A stretch of 64,000 nucleotides of DNA from Pieris napi (taxonomy: Eukaryota > Arthropoda > Insecta > Lepidoptera > Pieridae). Numbering within the stretch: position 1 is the first letter of the stretch; every line of letters begins with the position of its first letter. The stretch spans positions 11,377,368 to 11,441,367 of the forward strand of contig NC_062238.1 in the NCBI RefSeq assembly GCF_905475465.1, in the 5' to 3' direction. Positions 12,625-25,500 of this stretch are shown piece after piece. A program made the translations under genes and the position numbers. A model generated the notes under the pieces. That model ran no database searches and was not told where the DNA came from. It worked only from the letters and a program-made list of their open reading frames with translations.

Positions 12625-13914
12625 CGAGGCATGCCTTTTAAGTTTTGTCGTTTGCAGAAAAAAACACAACTAGAACCTTATAGTACTTTTTATTGTTTTT
12701 CAAAGTATTCACCACATAGCTTAATACACTTTTCCATTCGCTTAAACCAGTTATTATAACATTAATTCCACTCTAAAGTGGAGGTGTTCAAAATGGCTGA
12801 CTTGAAAGCGTCGACTGCTTCTTTCCGGTCTGGAACCTTTGACCACGAAGACTTTTCTTAATTTTTTGAAATGTAAATAAATCGTTAGGGCTTAGGTCAG
12901 GACTGTATGGAGGATGGTCAAGAATTTCTACTTTTTCCTGCTTCAAATACTGAATTGTTTGACGAGCGCTATGTGAGCTGGCGTTGTCGTGGTGCAGGGT
13001 GATGCGCCGCTTTAAGTTAGATTTTCGAAGTTTGGCGATGACTTGTGGTAAACAAACTGTGGCATACCACTCTGCGTTAACTGTTCTACGATCTTCAAGT
13101 GCAATAGACGCAACATGGCCGGTTTTTCTAACGAAAGTGGCCACCATCTTCTTTGAAGTGCTTCGAGAACGAACGAGTTTAGTCGGCTTTGGCTCGTCTT
13201 GAAAGACCCAGATTGTAGATTGTTGTATGGAATCAGGATCGTAGGCATAGATCCAAGATTCGGCATCACTGATGATGTCGTAGACGTGATTTGACTCTCT
13301 TCGGTTGAACCTTTGCAGAGTTTTCTTACACCATCTGACGCGGGCCGCCTTGTGATCGTCGGAAAGCAGATGCGGTATCCAACGGCAAACTAGCTTTCTC
13401 ACACCAAGCGTTTCATGCAAGATCTTCTGAATGGTTGTCCCTGAGATGCCTAATAGAGCCTCTATCTCTCGATACGTCACATGACAATCTTCGAGAATTA
13501 GTTGTCTCACAGCAATGATGTTTTCTTCAGTGAAGGCGGATTTTGGGCGTCCTTCGCTAGATTGGTCACTAACACCAGTATGTCCACGCTGGAATTCTAA
13601 ATACCAGCGTTCGACAGTCCGCAGACATGGGGCTTCATCACTGAACACAGATATTAGCTCTTCAAACACTGAAGCCGTGTCAGGCCTCTTCTAAATTTGT
13701 AGAAAATTATTGCACGAACATTTTCCTTAGAGAGATTCATTTTCGTACGTAACTTGACACATTTAAATCGACGCTGTGACTAAACAATAGCATTAATCCT
13801 AATACTTTTAACTGTTTTGAGATTCAAAATGTACAGACATTCGAATATAGTACAGGTCCAAATTCAAAGTTGCCGGGAAATATGGAAACGACAGAACTTA
13901 AAAGGCATGCCTCG
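12625..13914 (-). mobile_element. mariner (DD34D) transposon, complete ends, inactive
   Basis: The terminal inverted repeats start CGAGGCATGCCTTTTAAGTT and extend about 29 bp with one internal mismatch. Both ends abut TA (12623-12624 and 13915-13916), the mariner target duplication. Length 1,290 bp matches the family's usual 1.3 kb. The transposase on the minus strand is broken (separate entry). Confidence 0.9.
12690..13740 (-). pseudogene. mariner transposase pseudogene
   Basis: Cut-and-paste transposase of the Tc1/mariner superfamily. It starts at the ATG at 13740 (MNLSKENVRAIIF), which runs into a stop. The body is open in another frame from 13669 to 12788, with the helix-turn-helix region, GRPKSAF linker, catalytic WIYAYDPDS, HHDNASSH and YSPDLSPND. 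There are 34 residues between the second and third Asp, so it is DD34D. A second shift near 12825 moves to a frame that ends WFKRMEKCIKLCGEYFEKQ at 12690 and has one in-frame stop. Two frameshifts and a stop make it non-functional. Confidence 0.9.
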
Positions 13915-13916
13915 TA

Positions 13917-14590
13917 ATATAATATCGTTATAACTTATATTATATAACTAATTAGATCAATATCGTTATAAGTTATATAATAAAACTTATAACGATATTA
14001 TGTTACTAGTAATATTATAAAGACCAATAACAAGCACTCAATTGTAGTTGCCTGTTATTGTTGTCGCCTACCATTTTACATTCCCACTGCTAAGCTGTGT
14101 AAGTGGCTGACTTTTCTAGTATTTTGCTAGAAGGATGAGGAGTATACGTATAAAGAGCCTTATAATGTTATTTAAAGCTGGACCCCATTATTCAGCTATA
14201 CTTTCTTTATTTTTATAATCTACTAATATTATTATAAGTTTGTTTATACGCGGAAATCTCCGGAACTACTTGTTATAATTATTTAATATTCATGCACAGC
14301 TAAATTTGAATATGTCGTAGACAATTTAACTGTAATATAGTCATGAGGATGTATGTATTATGTGGCAGGCCCACCATTTGTTACTTGTTCTTTTTAAAAA
14401 CAATTATCTTTATCAAGTTATACAGATTGTGTAAGAAATATTCGTATACTTAGTATATATTGTATTCACAACAATTTAAATAAATCTTTACCACTTATAA
14501 TGACTTTTAATTCCTGAGCACACATTTAAATATAAATGAACAATTATGAAAAGAGAGATTATTTTAAAAACCCGACGTTTCAACTTATGT
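13917..14590. other. AT-rich intergenic DNA with a small inverted repeat
   Basis: A perfect 16-bp inverted repeat (13959-13974 and 13984-13999, AATATCGTTATAAGTT) lies next to a near-copy of one arm at 13921. No gene was seen in the rest. Confidence 0.5.
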
Positions 14591-14599
14591 ATTATCTAT

Positions 14600-14925
14600 A
14601 TATATTTAAAAAAAATCGGTTGTCTGTAAAGTCGGTTTACTGACGATAGTTGAACGTGACAACGTCATAAAAAACTATTGATGGGATGGTTGCATTTAAA
14701 AAAAAAAAATTAATTTGTTTGATAGGTATTTTGTATGGATATAGAGGAGATAAATAGAAATCACAATTGAATTGATCAAGTTACATTTATTTGTACGCAT
14801 CAATACAATTATGTCAATTTTAAATGGAACGCCTCAGAGCGAGGTAACGCCGCATGAGTCATGTTTTTTCGTACGTGCAGCCGGCTCCATCGAATTATAA
14901 GACGTTGTCACGTCAATAAGAAAAT
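14600..14925. repeat. Dispersed repeat with inverted CGTGACAACGTC ends
   Basis: CGTGACAACGTC (14655-14666) and its exact reverse complement GACGTTGTCACG (14901-14912) bracket about 235 bp that includes GAACGCCTCAGAGCGAGG and CGCCGCATGAGTCATG. I recall this combination as a widespread lepidopteran repeat. Whether it is a MITE or part of a larger element is unclear. Confidence 0.45.
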
Positions 14926-15060
14926 TGCACGGAAAATTTAAGATAATCACCATACAATTCAAACTTTTTGGAACGAAGTTTCTTATCGCGCGTTGTGAAA
15001 AGGGGCTAGACGGAAAAAATTCTTACGAAAAGTTGTCACGACACTTTTTTGCTATTTGCT

Positions 15061-15162
15061 ATTGTAATACACCGGTTATCGTCCGATCACCGAAGTTAAG
15101 CAACGTCGGGCGAGGTCAGTACTTGGATGGGTGACCGCCTGAGAACACCTCGTGATGTTGGC
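15061..15162 (+). rRNA. 5S rRNA-like sequence, 5'-truncated
   Basis: It matches insect 5S rRNA from about nucleotide 20 to the end: ACACCGGTTATCGTCCGATC, ACCGAAGTTAAGCAACGTCG, TACTTGGATGGGTGACCGCC, and GTGATGTTGGC followed by a T-run terminator. The first 20 or so bases (GCCAACGTCCATACCACGTT) are missing. The internal control region is present but the product would lack half of helix I, so it is probably a pseudogene. Confidence 0.8.
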
Positions 15163-15334
15163 TTTTTTTTGTAGGGATAAGAAATGAAAATTATTTTTGG
15201 AATCACTTAACTAAATTAGTCTTGTTGGAACGAAGTTATCGAGCGTTGCGAAAGGGGGCTAGACGGAATAAATTTAGACCAAAAGTTGTAACGACACTTT
15301 TTGCTATAGTTGTTATATTTTCGATTTAGCTATC

Positions 15335-15448
15335 GCCAACGTCCATACCACGTTGAATACACCAGTTCTCGTCCGATCACCGAAGTTAATCAACGTCGGG
15401 CGAGGTCAGTACTTGGGTGACCGCCTGGGAACACCTCGTGATGTCGGC
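15335..15448 (+). rRNA. 5S rRNA-like sequence, full ends, internal 4-nt deletion
   Basis: It begins GCCAACGTCCATACCACG and ends GTGATGTCGGC followed by a long T run, so both termini of 5S rRNA are present. It differs from the expected sequence by a G-to-T in GAAGTTAATCAACG and a 4-nt loss in the TACTTGG(GATG)GGTGACC region, and is likely a pseudogene or divergent variant. It sits 290 bp after the first copy with related upstream flank (GGAACGAAG ... GGGGGCTAGACGGAA). Confidence 0.8.
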
Positions 15449-15458
15449 TTTTTTTTTC

Positions 15459-16110
15459 GTCGTAAGATTGGTGTCGAGAAAATCTATCATACGGTTATGA
15501 TACCAATTAACATATAAATTAATCGAAAGGAATTTCGTTCCATCCGGGTGTCCCTTGACACCTCTAAAGTTTTTTGATTTAACCTTATGGCGTTTGTTAT
15601 AACATTGACAGAATGCGTGCTGCAAATATCGTCAGAGTATCTTTCGTATTAGTATATAAGTTATAAATGAGTCCGACGTGGACAGAAAAGCTATTTCCAG
15701 TCTATGTTTCCACTACACAATTGTAAACTTCTTTTGTTTTCCTGGTTATATATACAATAAATAAATAAATGTATCTACAATAAAACGGGACAAATTATTA
15801 TTTTCAAAACAATTTATTATAAAATATACCTCAAACTACACATTATAAATTATGAAAAACTCAGCGATGTTAATTATCTTGACTATCAATAAAAGTGTTT
15901 TTACTACATATTACATTATATGTTATGTAATTAATAAATTGCATTAAACTTAAAATCCTATTTAAAATAGTCCTTAATTCATCTCACGGCAATCTTGTCC
16001 AAATTATTTGTTATTAACAATTAAAGAACATATTATTGTGAATGAATTTAAAATGGTATGTTTCCGATTGCATATATTCGGCTATATTATTTTTAATTAC
16101 CTTATTAGAT
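15459..16110. other. Intergenic stretch without recognised gene
   Basis: AT-rich. Only short spurious ORFs were seen and no clear repeat family was recognised. Confidence 0.45.
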
Positions 16111-16149
16111 ATATATTAGAACCATAAAGGCGCCTCGAAGTTTTTGAGA

Positions 16150-16398
16150 TGTGATGCTACCATCGCATGCATCACATCAGCTGGATCCAAAGAGTCGAAT
16201 GAAAGAGTCCTTCAACTAATCGGGATGATACGAAAATTTAATCAGAATGTTAAAATTCAAGGCAAGAAATGGTCTGGTAAAAACAGTCGAAGTTGCAGCA
16301 TGTTTGGCAGAGGGCCGGCATCACATACGCCAAGAGACTGTAGCGCAAGATATCCGGCAATTCAAGGTGTTAACAGCCAATCTTTACCAATAGAGTGA
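16150..16398 (+). pseudogene. Possible retroelement gag zinc-knuckle remnant
   Basis: A short open stretch reads ...CSMFGRGPASHTPRDCSARYPA, which resembles a decayed CCHC zinc knuckle (C-x2-C-G...H...C) of an LTR-retrotransposon Gag. The second Cys is replaced by Phe and spacing is off. Preceding residues (ERVLQLIGMIRKF) give no further support. Tentative. Confidence 0.3.
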
Positions 16399-16577
16399 TG
16401 CCAGAAGAAGACGGCTATATTTTGATCATTCATCCGTAGTAAATAAAATAATATATCGAATTAAACACTTTAATTAATAATTTCTTAAAGTCTAATGATA
16501 TAACAGTACTTATTCTGAGTAAACTATTCAATTACACAAATTAAAACTTATTTATTTATACGCATATTATTAGTATA

Positions 16578-19500
16578 TTACAAATCAACAATACCTACAA
16601 AATCTACTATCCAACCAGTCCCACCATTGCTCATTGTAGTAGTATAAACAACTTTAACATAATTATCTTCGCTAGTATAGTCAGCCGGCGTTTCAGAACA
16701 ATATGATGAAACGATGTTGCCATTCCTATCAACCAAACTAACGTAATTCTGATCGCAAAGTACACCTAAATCAAATTCACTAAAGTGCAGACGGAGCTGA
16801 GTGCCAATCGGCGTCTCAAGCTCCCATTCACACGTCGACCTCTTCCTATAAACTTCTGGATACATGGGACTCGTTATTCTACCGAACTCATTTATCAGTC
16901 TACCCCCACATCCCCGCCCTTTATCTGTGGTAACATAATTTATATTATACATTATTTGCTCAGTACCTTTCATGACATTGTGCAACAGCAAATACCTTCC
17001 TGTCGAAGTAACTGATTGCATAATATAGGATGATTGAACTTTATACAAACTTGGAGATGACAATTTATCACCGTCCAATATTTCAAAATATGCCTCACCA
17101 TGGAAGTAACTAGGGTACATTTCAATTATATATATTGATATTGTGTAGTTTTCAGGAGCAGTTATCAAATTAGAACAACTTAATAAATTTACGTTGTAAT
17201 CTTGGATATAGCTATTTTGTAGTAGCCCATAAGACTCTGTATAATTTCTTCCACATTGGCCAATGTACGATACCTCCAACTCTACACCTTTGTGAGTTGA
17301 TGACGACTCGGCTGAAGTTATCAGATTTATATTTATATCGCCGTTTAAATAAAAATCTAGCGTCTTATTTGAGCCGCACACAACAAACATTTCAGGTTTT
17401 AAGTTTATGATTGAATCGAAATAGGAAGAAAGTGAAAAGAAATTGTCGGTATTGTGATTTAGAACAAAATCTTTCCCAATGGTGGTATTTGTTTCAGGGA
17501 AATTTGTTATAACCATCTTGTCGTTTAAACAGTGATTCGCTGTACCTGGTTCTAGATCAAGATAGTTAACTCGTAAATGTGTTGGAATAAGTGACGAAGT
17601 GCCCTTCAAAATATATTTACAATGTAAACCCCGCGGGATATCACCGCGTCCAAACCCAGGCGAATGTATTTTTTGAACATTAAAATCGACCGTTATTTCA
17701 GTTGGAAAACATCTGGAAGATTGTAAGCTTAAACTTATTTCAAAGCCAGAACTCACTATTTCACCATCAGTTGACAATCTGATACTTAAAACATTAGTCG
17801 ATGATACTATCGCAGGTGGCAAAGTGTGGCCACAAAACTTGTCAATCAAAAGACTATCTGGATTGAGCCCATCCCGTATCTCAACAAAGTCACAGCTGCA
17901 TTTTCTAATACCTATCGCTGTTTGATTCACATCGGCGCATGGTGATACATGAAAAGCTGAAAATTCAACTTTAACAACATGATCTTCTGGGGCATTCACA
18001 AACCAATGGCAATCTAAGTAGTTTTCGTATACAAATGAATTACCTATCCGTGGGGATTTTAAAGAGTATTGAGTAACAGATAATAAACTGATAACACCTC
18101 CACATCCAACAGCTTCGCCATAGCTGAAACTAATTTGGGCCTGAAAGCCTTTGTAGTTCAAAAAGTCATCAGACACAAATTGTACAATTGCCCTACTACT
18201 ATTACTCTTTATTACAGTAGAAGAATTAATTTTTCCACATAACAAAGCTAATCGGTGATCATTTTCTATTTGCGATCCATCAAAAACAGCAATATAATCA
18301 TTGGAACAGGAATAATGTGGTTCTATGTCAATATATGCAAAGTTAACTATGACAACTTTATCCCAAGGGGCCTCAATTATCCAAGTACAATTAAGGCCGT
18401 TAAAATATTCTTCAGCGGATCCTGTTCTAATCATTGTAGGCTCAGTGATTTTTCCACCACACTTATACAACGAGTATGACAGTTTAAAGCCTTTATCTTG
18501 ACCAATACTATCTGTTTTGAAATTTATCATGACTTTCTCATAGTTCTCTAAAATTGGTGGAATATGTTTACCACAAAATACCTTTAATAGAAAGTTGTAT
18601 TCACGCTCACCAGTTATGGTGAGATTGTCATATTTACATTCTGGGTAGATACCTTCAAGGGCAAAGTCTTGAAACTGCACGATTAACTTATTGTTTGTCG
18701 GAGCAAGAATTTCATATGAACAATCAAGTAACGGATCATAACCGCTGCCGTATCCAGGGCTGTAAATAAATTGATCTATATCCGTAGCTGTGAATACACC
18801 GCCACAAATTTCAGTCCACTCTGCTGTAAAACCATCTAGATTAATATTAGAATCAGTACGAAAAACGACTTTCATCTCAGATGAAGTTGAATTTAATACA
18901 GATGGAATTTCTCGCCCGCACAGTTTAGCCAATTCCTGGTATGATCCATTTACCCAGTCATATATAATAACTGCATCTTTAGTGCAATTAACGGTATCTT
19001 CTACAACAAATCGTTGAAAAAATGAAAGTGAAACTCTGTAACCTGTAGATGCATATATTACCCAAGTACATTCTGTATTTTCATCATAATGATTTGGGTA
19101 GTTAGGTGAGGAAAATATTCTTTCATACCCATTTAAATAGCCGCCACACTGGCTGCTAGCAACTTTCATAACCAGTTTTAAATTAGTAGATTGTTGAGCT
19201 TTAGAATGATACTGGATGAATGTATTCATGAAAGATGTAACGATAGATTTTGCGGGTATTTTATTTTTGCAATACGTTATAACAGACATTGATTGTGTCA
19301 AACCATGATGAACAGTTAAAAATTCATCTGAACAATCGTGGTTAAAGATTCCCTCAATACTTGTTTCTATTCTAACTCCATTAGGAGCGATTACTATCCA
19401 TCCACAATCTAAAGTATTATTAAATGATTTTGGTATATTCAAAATATTTTTGGGTTCTTGTGAGAGATGAACAAATCCTCCACATGGCTGAAGTTTCCAT

Positions 19501-22500
19501 TCAACATTAAACAGAAGAGGTTCAAGATTAACTTGAATGGCCCTCAGTGTTAATGATGTAAGCGGGATTCTATAGGAAATTTCCGTTTGATTTCCACATA
19601 CAGTTCGAGTGAATTTTTGACCTGTATTTTCAATTGGAACATCAATGGTGAGCCTTGAATGGGAATAATAACATTTCGATTCCCGTGAAAATGTGTTAGT
19701 AATACTTATAAACATAGTATTGTAATCAGAGTTATTGCTAAATTTGTAGCTATCCGCGAAATTATACGTCCACTTGCAGACGTAAGAGCGCTGTAAATCA
19801 GGAGCAGTAATTTTACCACTGGTACCCTGAAGACTATCACCGCATAACGTAGGTTCATTCGAAGTAAACCTAGCTTTAAATCTTTGTGGATAACTTTGAG
19901 ACGAAGACATTTTCATAAGTAGATACACTGCAATATTATTACCTGAAGATTCATAAATCAAAGGATTTCCGCTTATATTCTTTCCGCTATATATATCTAT
20001 AACAGATTCAAATGTAGCGTCATTGTAAATACCTATTCTTTCATTCTCGTTATAATCAATAATTTCTAATTTCACTCTTCTTGTTCTATCGGGTATGAAT
20101 ACTAACCACTGGCAAAAACGCAATGAAGTTGTGCGAGGATAACCGGGTGTTGTCAAATAGCCTTCAGACTGCATTAGCGTCCCACCACATGAAGGTCTTG
20201 ATGAATTAAATGTCATTTTGAAACCTTTATACTCAGATATTTGAGTGTATGAACTAGGATCTCCCACAAAAAATGATATAGTCGCTTCATTCGTACTCGT
20301 TTCTATAACAGTGTTTGATACTGGAGGAGCATCACTACAGAACTCCATTAGATTTGAAGCGGTTTTGTTCATCGGTAATGATTCCATGACGGTTACATTT
20401 ATTTGACAATCGTGCCTTGATTCTGGAATATTAAAATCTACCATATGAAACTTAATAACATTTTTTAAAGGAGATATAATATGCCATTTACATAAAGATC
20501 CCGTTGGCAAGATAAGCATATGGGGATATCCCGGCGATGTAATTTCTCCGGATTCAGCTATAATAGTTCCGCCACACACATCAGTAGAAATATTCGCCTT
20601 GAAACCATTTCTTGGCTCAGACAACATCGTTGAATATTTAATGTATAGGGCATTACTGCTTGTTCTGACTGTACCAGGCTTAGTTCCACAGTATACCCCA
20701 ATCGTTGGAGCCAACGCTGATGCGCCATCATGTACTTCGATTGACTCATCTTTACAATCATCTCGTCCATCAATGTCAAATCTATCGATAAATTCTATTC
20801 TCAATTTTTCTCCAGGTGGTCCTGTTAATACCCACACACATTCTGAATAGGGCATTGGTACTGATGGATAGTTAGGGGAAGATATCACTTCCCATTTATT
20901 GTCAATATCGATAGCCGAAGTTGAGCCACATTCTATGTTTTTCTCTTCAAAACGCAACTTGAAGGTTTCGAATGTCGTTACTACGGAAGTTATGTGGGGA
21001 TTATTGTTAACATAACTTACGTAAATGGCATTGCCTGACGAGATTAGGCTTTCCCTAACTTCATGTGTATATCCACAAAATTTACCCGCCCCTAATATAG
21101 GAGACTCGAAACTTTCACCATTTCGAATCATTACATACTGATTACACTCGTGCTCATTTGTTATATTGAAATGCTCAAAATCTATTTTAACTGTGCGGCC
21201 AGGTCGAACTTTGATTGTCCAATTGCAGCGGATGTTATTTCTAAAATCACGTTCGTCCCAAGAGAATTCAATCGTACCAGACTCCTTAGAAATAAGTCCT
21301 CCACATTTTGATTTTACACTAGCGGAGAAACCCTTCTCAGCAATTGAACTATCTGTTTGTAATATTACTTTTAGTAACTGTGATATTTCAAATCCTTGCT
21401 TTGCATTCTCAAATAAACAAAGATTTTCTTTCACTAATTTCCAATCTTCTTTCAAGTTTCGCGAATATATTGATACATGATCGGCATAGCATGCAGAAGT
21501 TTCTTCTAATTTAAAATCAATAAAGTTTAATTGCAAATGGCGTCCTACAGTTGCTTCAAACACCCATTCACAATATAAATCTTCACCGTATTCTTCCGGA
21601 TAGTTGGGCGATTGAAAATTAACAGCTGCCCCGGCGGCAATAACTCTGCTTTCATTATAACCACATCTTTTCAACGTTCCACCTTCTGTTCTGATCAAAT
21701 CTGATTGAGTTTGAGACCATTTTAAGTTGAATACGGTATCAATGTCTGGTTCAGTTATAACAAATCGTATATATGCGAGGGAACTTCTAGTATTCAATAT
21801 TTTATCCTCATTTCTTATTATACCACATACTGTCTCGAGTATTGGTGCTTCTTCGTCATAGCCATCGTAAATAATTAGTTTACTATCACAAACTTCCCCT
21901 CGCTTTGGAATTACTAATTCATCGATATTTAAAGTTATACTACTGGTCAGTTTACCAATAATACGCCATGAAAATTCACCTTCTCTGTTGTAGGCGTGAG
22001 GATAAAGCGGGGACGATATTTCTCCTTGGGATTTCTCAGTTATCTCATTTTGGTGCAGAATTCCAAAATGAGCCAAGAAGCCTGTACCGGAATTTTGATA
22101 ACCACTATGAAATTTTATGTAAATTGCTGAACCAGTAGTGGTATTAACCGGTACAGTTTCACCACAATAAACTCCCAGCAACCGACCGCCACCATTATTT
22201 TCTCGTATTTCTAAGTAATCTTCATTGCAGCGATCTGAGTTAACTATATTGAAAGCTTCAAACGTTAAATACATACTGTTTCCGGGAGATGCTCGTAATG
22301 TCCATTCACAATTAGTTCCAAGAGGGTAAGAGAGCGGATAATTTGGCGAAGCGATTGACCCTTCTTCAGATAATACTGTGCCTCCACAGGCGCTTGATAA
22401 AGTCGAATAGTGCGCTGTAAAAGAACCGCTCAAAGTGTCCCCATATGTTCCATGCATAATTGTTAGTGCACTGCCGTGACTGACAATTTCACTAGGTACC

Positions 22501-25500
22501 TTATAACCACAAAATTCTCCGATTACTGGAGAGTTAATGTCGTTACCGTCAAAAATTTTAAAAAAGGACGAAGGGCATCCTTTTTTTGAAACTTTTTCAA
22601 TTGTACGCGGTATTGACATGTGTTCCATGGTAAGTTTTATTTTTTCTCCTAAATCGTGTGATAAGATAACCCAAGTACAATTATGAAGATTTTGGCTGAG
22701 AAACCGATCATTGGTTATAACGCCATCATACTTTGCTTCTATAATAGCACCACAGGTGGCAGAAAAGCTAGCTTTGAACCCTTTCGCCGAGCCAAATGTG
22801 TCCGTAGTAAATTGTAATACCATATAAGATGTGTTGGAAATTATCTGAGACACGTTTGACTTGGGGCATATAAGATGAGTATAATTAGTATCTGCAATAT
22901 ACGAATTTTCATATATTTTAATGGAGTCACCACAATAACTTTCATCATCGTCGTCGACCGAGTAAAGATCAAGATCCAGAAAATTCAATTCTATTCTATG
23001 ATTATCCGGTACCGTTATGTACCATAAGCAATCCATATTATCATTGTAGTTTTTCGGATAGTTTTCGGATGTTATGACACCGGTGCGAGACGTTATGCGA
23101 CCACCGCAACCAGACGTATCCGAATCATAATAAGCTGAAAAGTAGACATCTCGTAAGGAAGACTTTTTAACAAACTTCACAAACATATAGTTACTGCTTG
23201 ATTGGATGGTGTTAGAACCCCGGTGACATATTTTACTTATCAAATGGGATGAACTGCTTTGCCCATTATAAAATTCGATGGAATCGACTGTACAGTTCTT
23301 AGTCTCCTCAACAAATATATCGTTTAATATTACAGTCACTCGGCTACCTGGTTGCGCTTCTATCACCCATTCACATTCTAGACCTTTGTTAGAATATATT
23401 ATATTCTTGGGTAGCTCAATATCACCACGTGGTTTTTTCAGGTATGCGCCACATCCATCTTTCACCCATTCCAGTCTGAATCCATTAGCAGCATTGAAAT
23501 AGCCACTGACAAAATTAATTTGCATTGAATTACTTTTCGTTGAAATTGGAGCAGGCAGTGAGGTACCACAGAGCTTGTTCGAAAAATTTTCTTCAGTTAA
23601 CTCCTTAAATTGTAAATATGATTCGCATTGTGGACCCCCTTGTATATAAGTGTGGTAAAAAGAAGAATAATTAAAAGAACGATTATTAAAGACCCAAGGA
23701 CTCCGATGTGTGTTCCAAGGTGGAATGCCTCTAAATGGAATGCCTCTATATTGAAAAGAAAAGATGTTAAAATGGGTGAAGGTTATATTTATTCTATTGC
23801 CCAATCCAACTGTGATGTTCCAAATACAATTCAAATTGAGAGGATAATTGTTAGGATATCCAGGACTTTCTATAACGCCGTAGCTGCCGCTTACATTTGT
23901 ATTACAAATTGTTTCATAATTAAGCAAAAATCCTTTTCCACCCAAAAATATATCTGATCGAAACTTTATGAATGCATAGTTGCTTTTAGTTTCAATACTG
24001 GTCTGATTATTATTCAAATCACAAAACCTCCCTAAACTAGGGGCATAGACATCGCGTCCGTCATATATTTCTACATAGTCGTCTCTACAGTTCAATGTTT
24101 GTTCTAAGTCCAAGTCTGCAAACACAATTCGTATACGCGAGCCGCTACTAGTAACAATTTTATAGAAACATTCCGCATCGTCATTATAATTTTGTGGATA
24201 ATTAGGAGAGGATATCGATCCGGCGACGCTTGTCAATGTCCCGCCACAGCCCCTTAGTGCTCCATCCCATTCTATACTGAATCCTTTCCCCGATAAATAG
24301 AAATCGGAATGGAAGTGAATGTAAAGATTGTGAGCGGTGGAGATGATACGTTTTGTTTTAAAAGAGCCACATAATTTAGCAAGCAAAGGTGCGCTATCAG
24401 ATGATCCGTCTCTAATCAACAAATAATCACCTAAATCACATTTTTCTCTAATAGGCATTTCTAAATCAAAATCTTTAATCTTTAAGGCAATTTGTTGGCC
24501 AACAGGCACAGAAATCGTCCAAGTACAATCTTTGTTGGGTTCATAATTGTCCGGCCATCCAGGAGAATGTATGTAACCGCTCGTTTTAATATAAAAACCG
24601 CCACAGTGTGATTTTTCATCTATAAATGTATATGAAAGTGAAAAGCCGAGACCATTGACGCTTAAATCCGATTGAAACTTTATCATTAGTTTGTTTGATG
24701 TGGTAGTTAAAGCTGGTGGTAGTGATTTACCGCAATATCTACCTAAACTAGTACCATTTATATAATCATCATCAATTTCAATCAGTTCTAGAAAGTCATT
24801 TTCACAAGTGAATTGTATCTCTGTATTGAATCTATTCCACGTCAATTTAATGTGCATTGCTTCGGGCGCAATCAAAAGCCACGTACAGGACTGATCGTTC
24901 TTATAATATTCCTTACCGGAACCCGGATAGTTTATAAGTCCCGTCGTTTCTCTATATATACCTCCGCATTCTATATCTAAAGTCGTGTAATTTGCGAAAA
25001 ATCCTGTCCCCGATATACTCATGTCAGAATGGAACCCGATGAACAAATAATTAAAAGAAGACGTTTGTATCGGTGGCATATGATCTGAACCTCCACAATA
25101 TCTACCAAGCAGTGATGAATTAGATGTTGGTCCATCACGGACCTCTACATAGTCATATTGACAATTATAAAATCGATTATCTTCAATATCGAAATCTTGA
25201 AATGACAGCTGTACAATTTTTCCCGGAGATGTTCCTATGACATATTCACAAACTGTATTTTTGGGATATTTGAAAGGATAGCCTGGTGATTTTATAATTC
25301 CACTATCTCCCATTATTGATTTATGGCAAATAGATTCGTATGTAAATTTAAACCCACCTGAAGATATGCTTTGGTCTGATTTAAATCTAATAAATAAACT
25401 ATTGGAAGACGACGTGTAGCTCTTTGGAATCGTATTGCCACAAAATTTGCCTACCTGCTTAGAATCCTCATTAGGTCCGTCATAAATTACGATATAATCA

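Noticed and set aside
12984..13202. Plus-strand ORF over the mariner
   Set aside because: Antisense shadow of the transposase.
20599..20850. Plus-strand ORFs inside the cubilin genes (e.g. 20599-20850, 21166-21480, 25572-25766 and their twins about 13.6 kb on)
   Set aside because: They are antisense shadows of the 11.3-kb ORFs and are duplicated only because the genes are.
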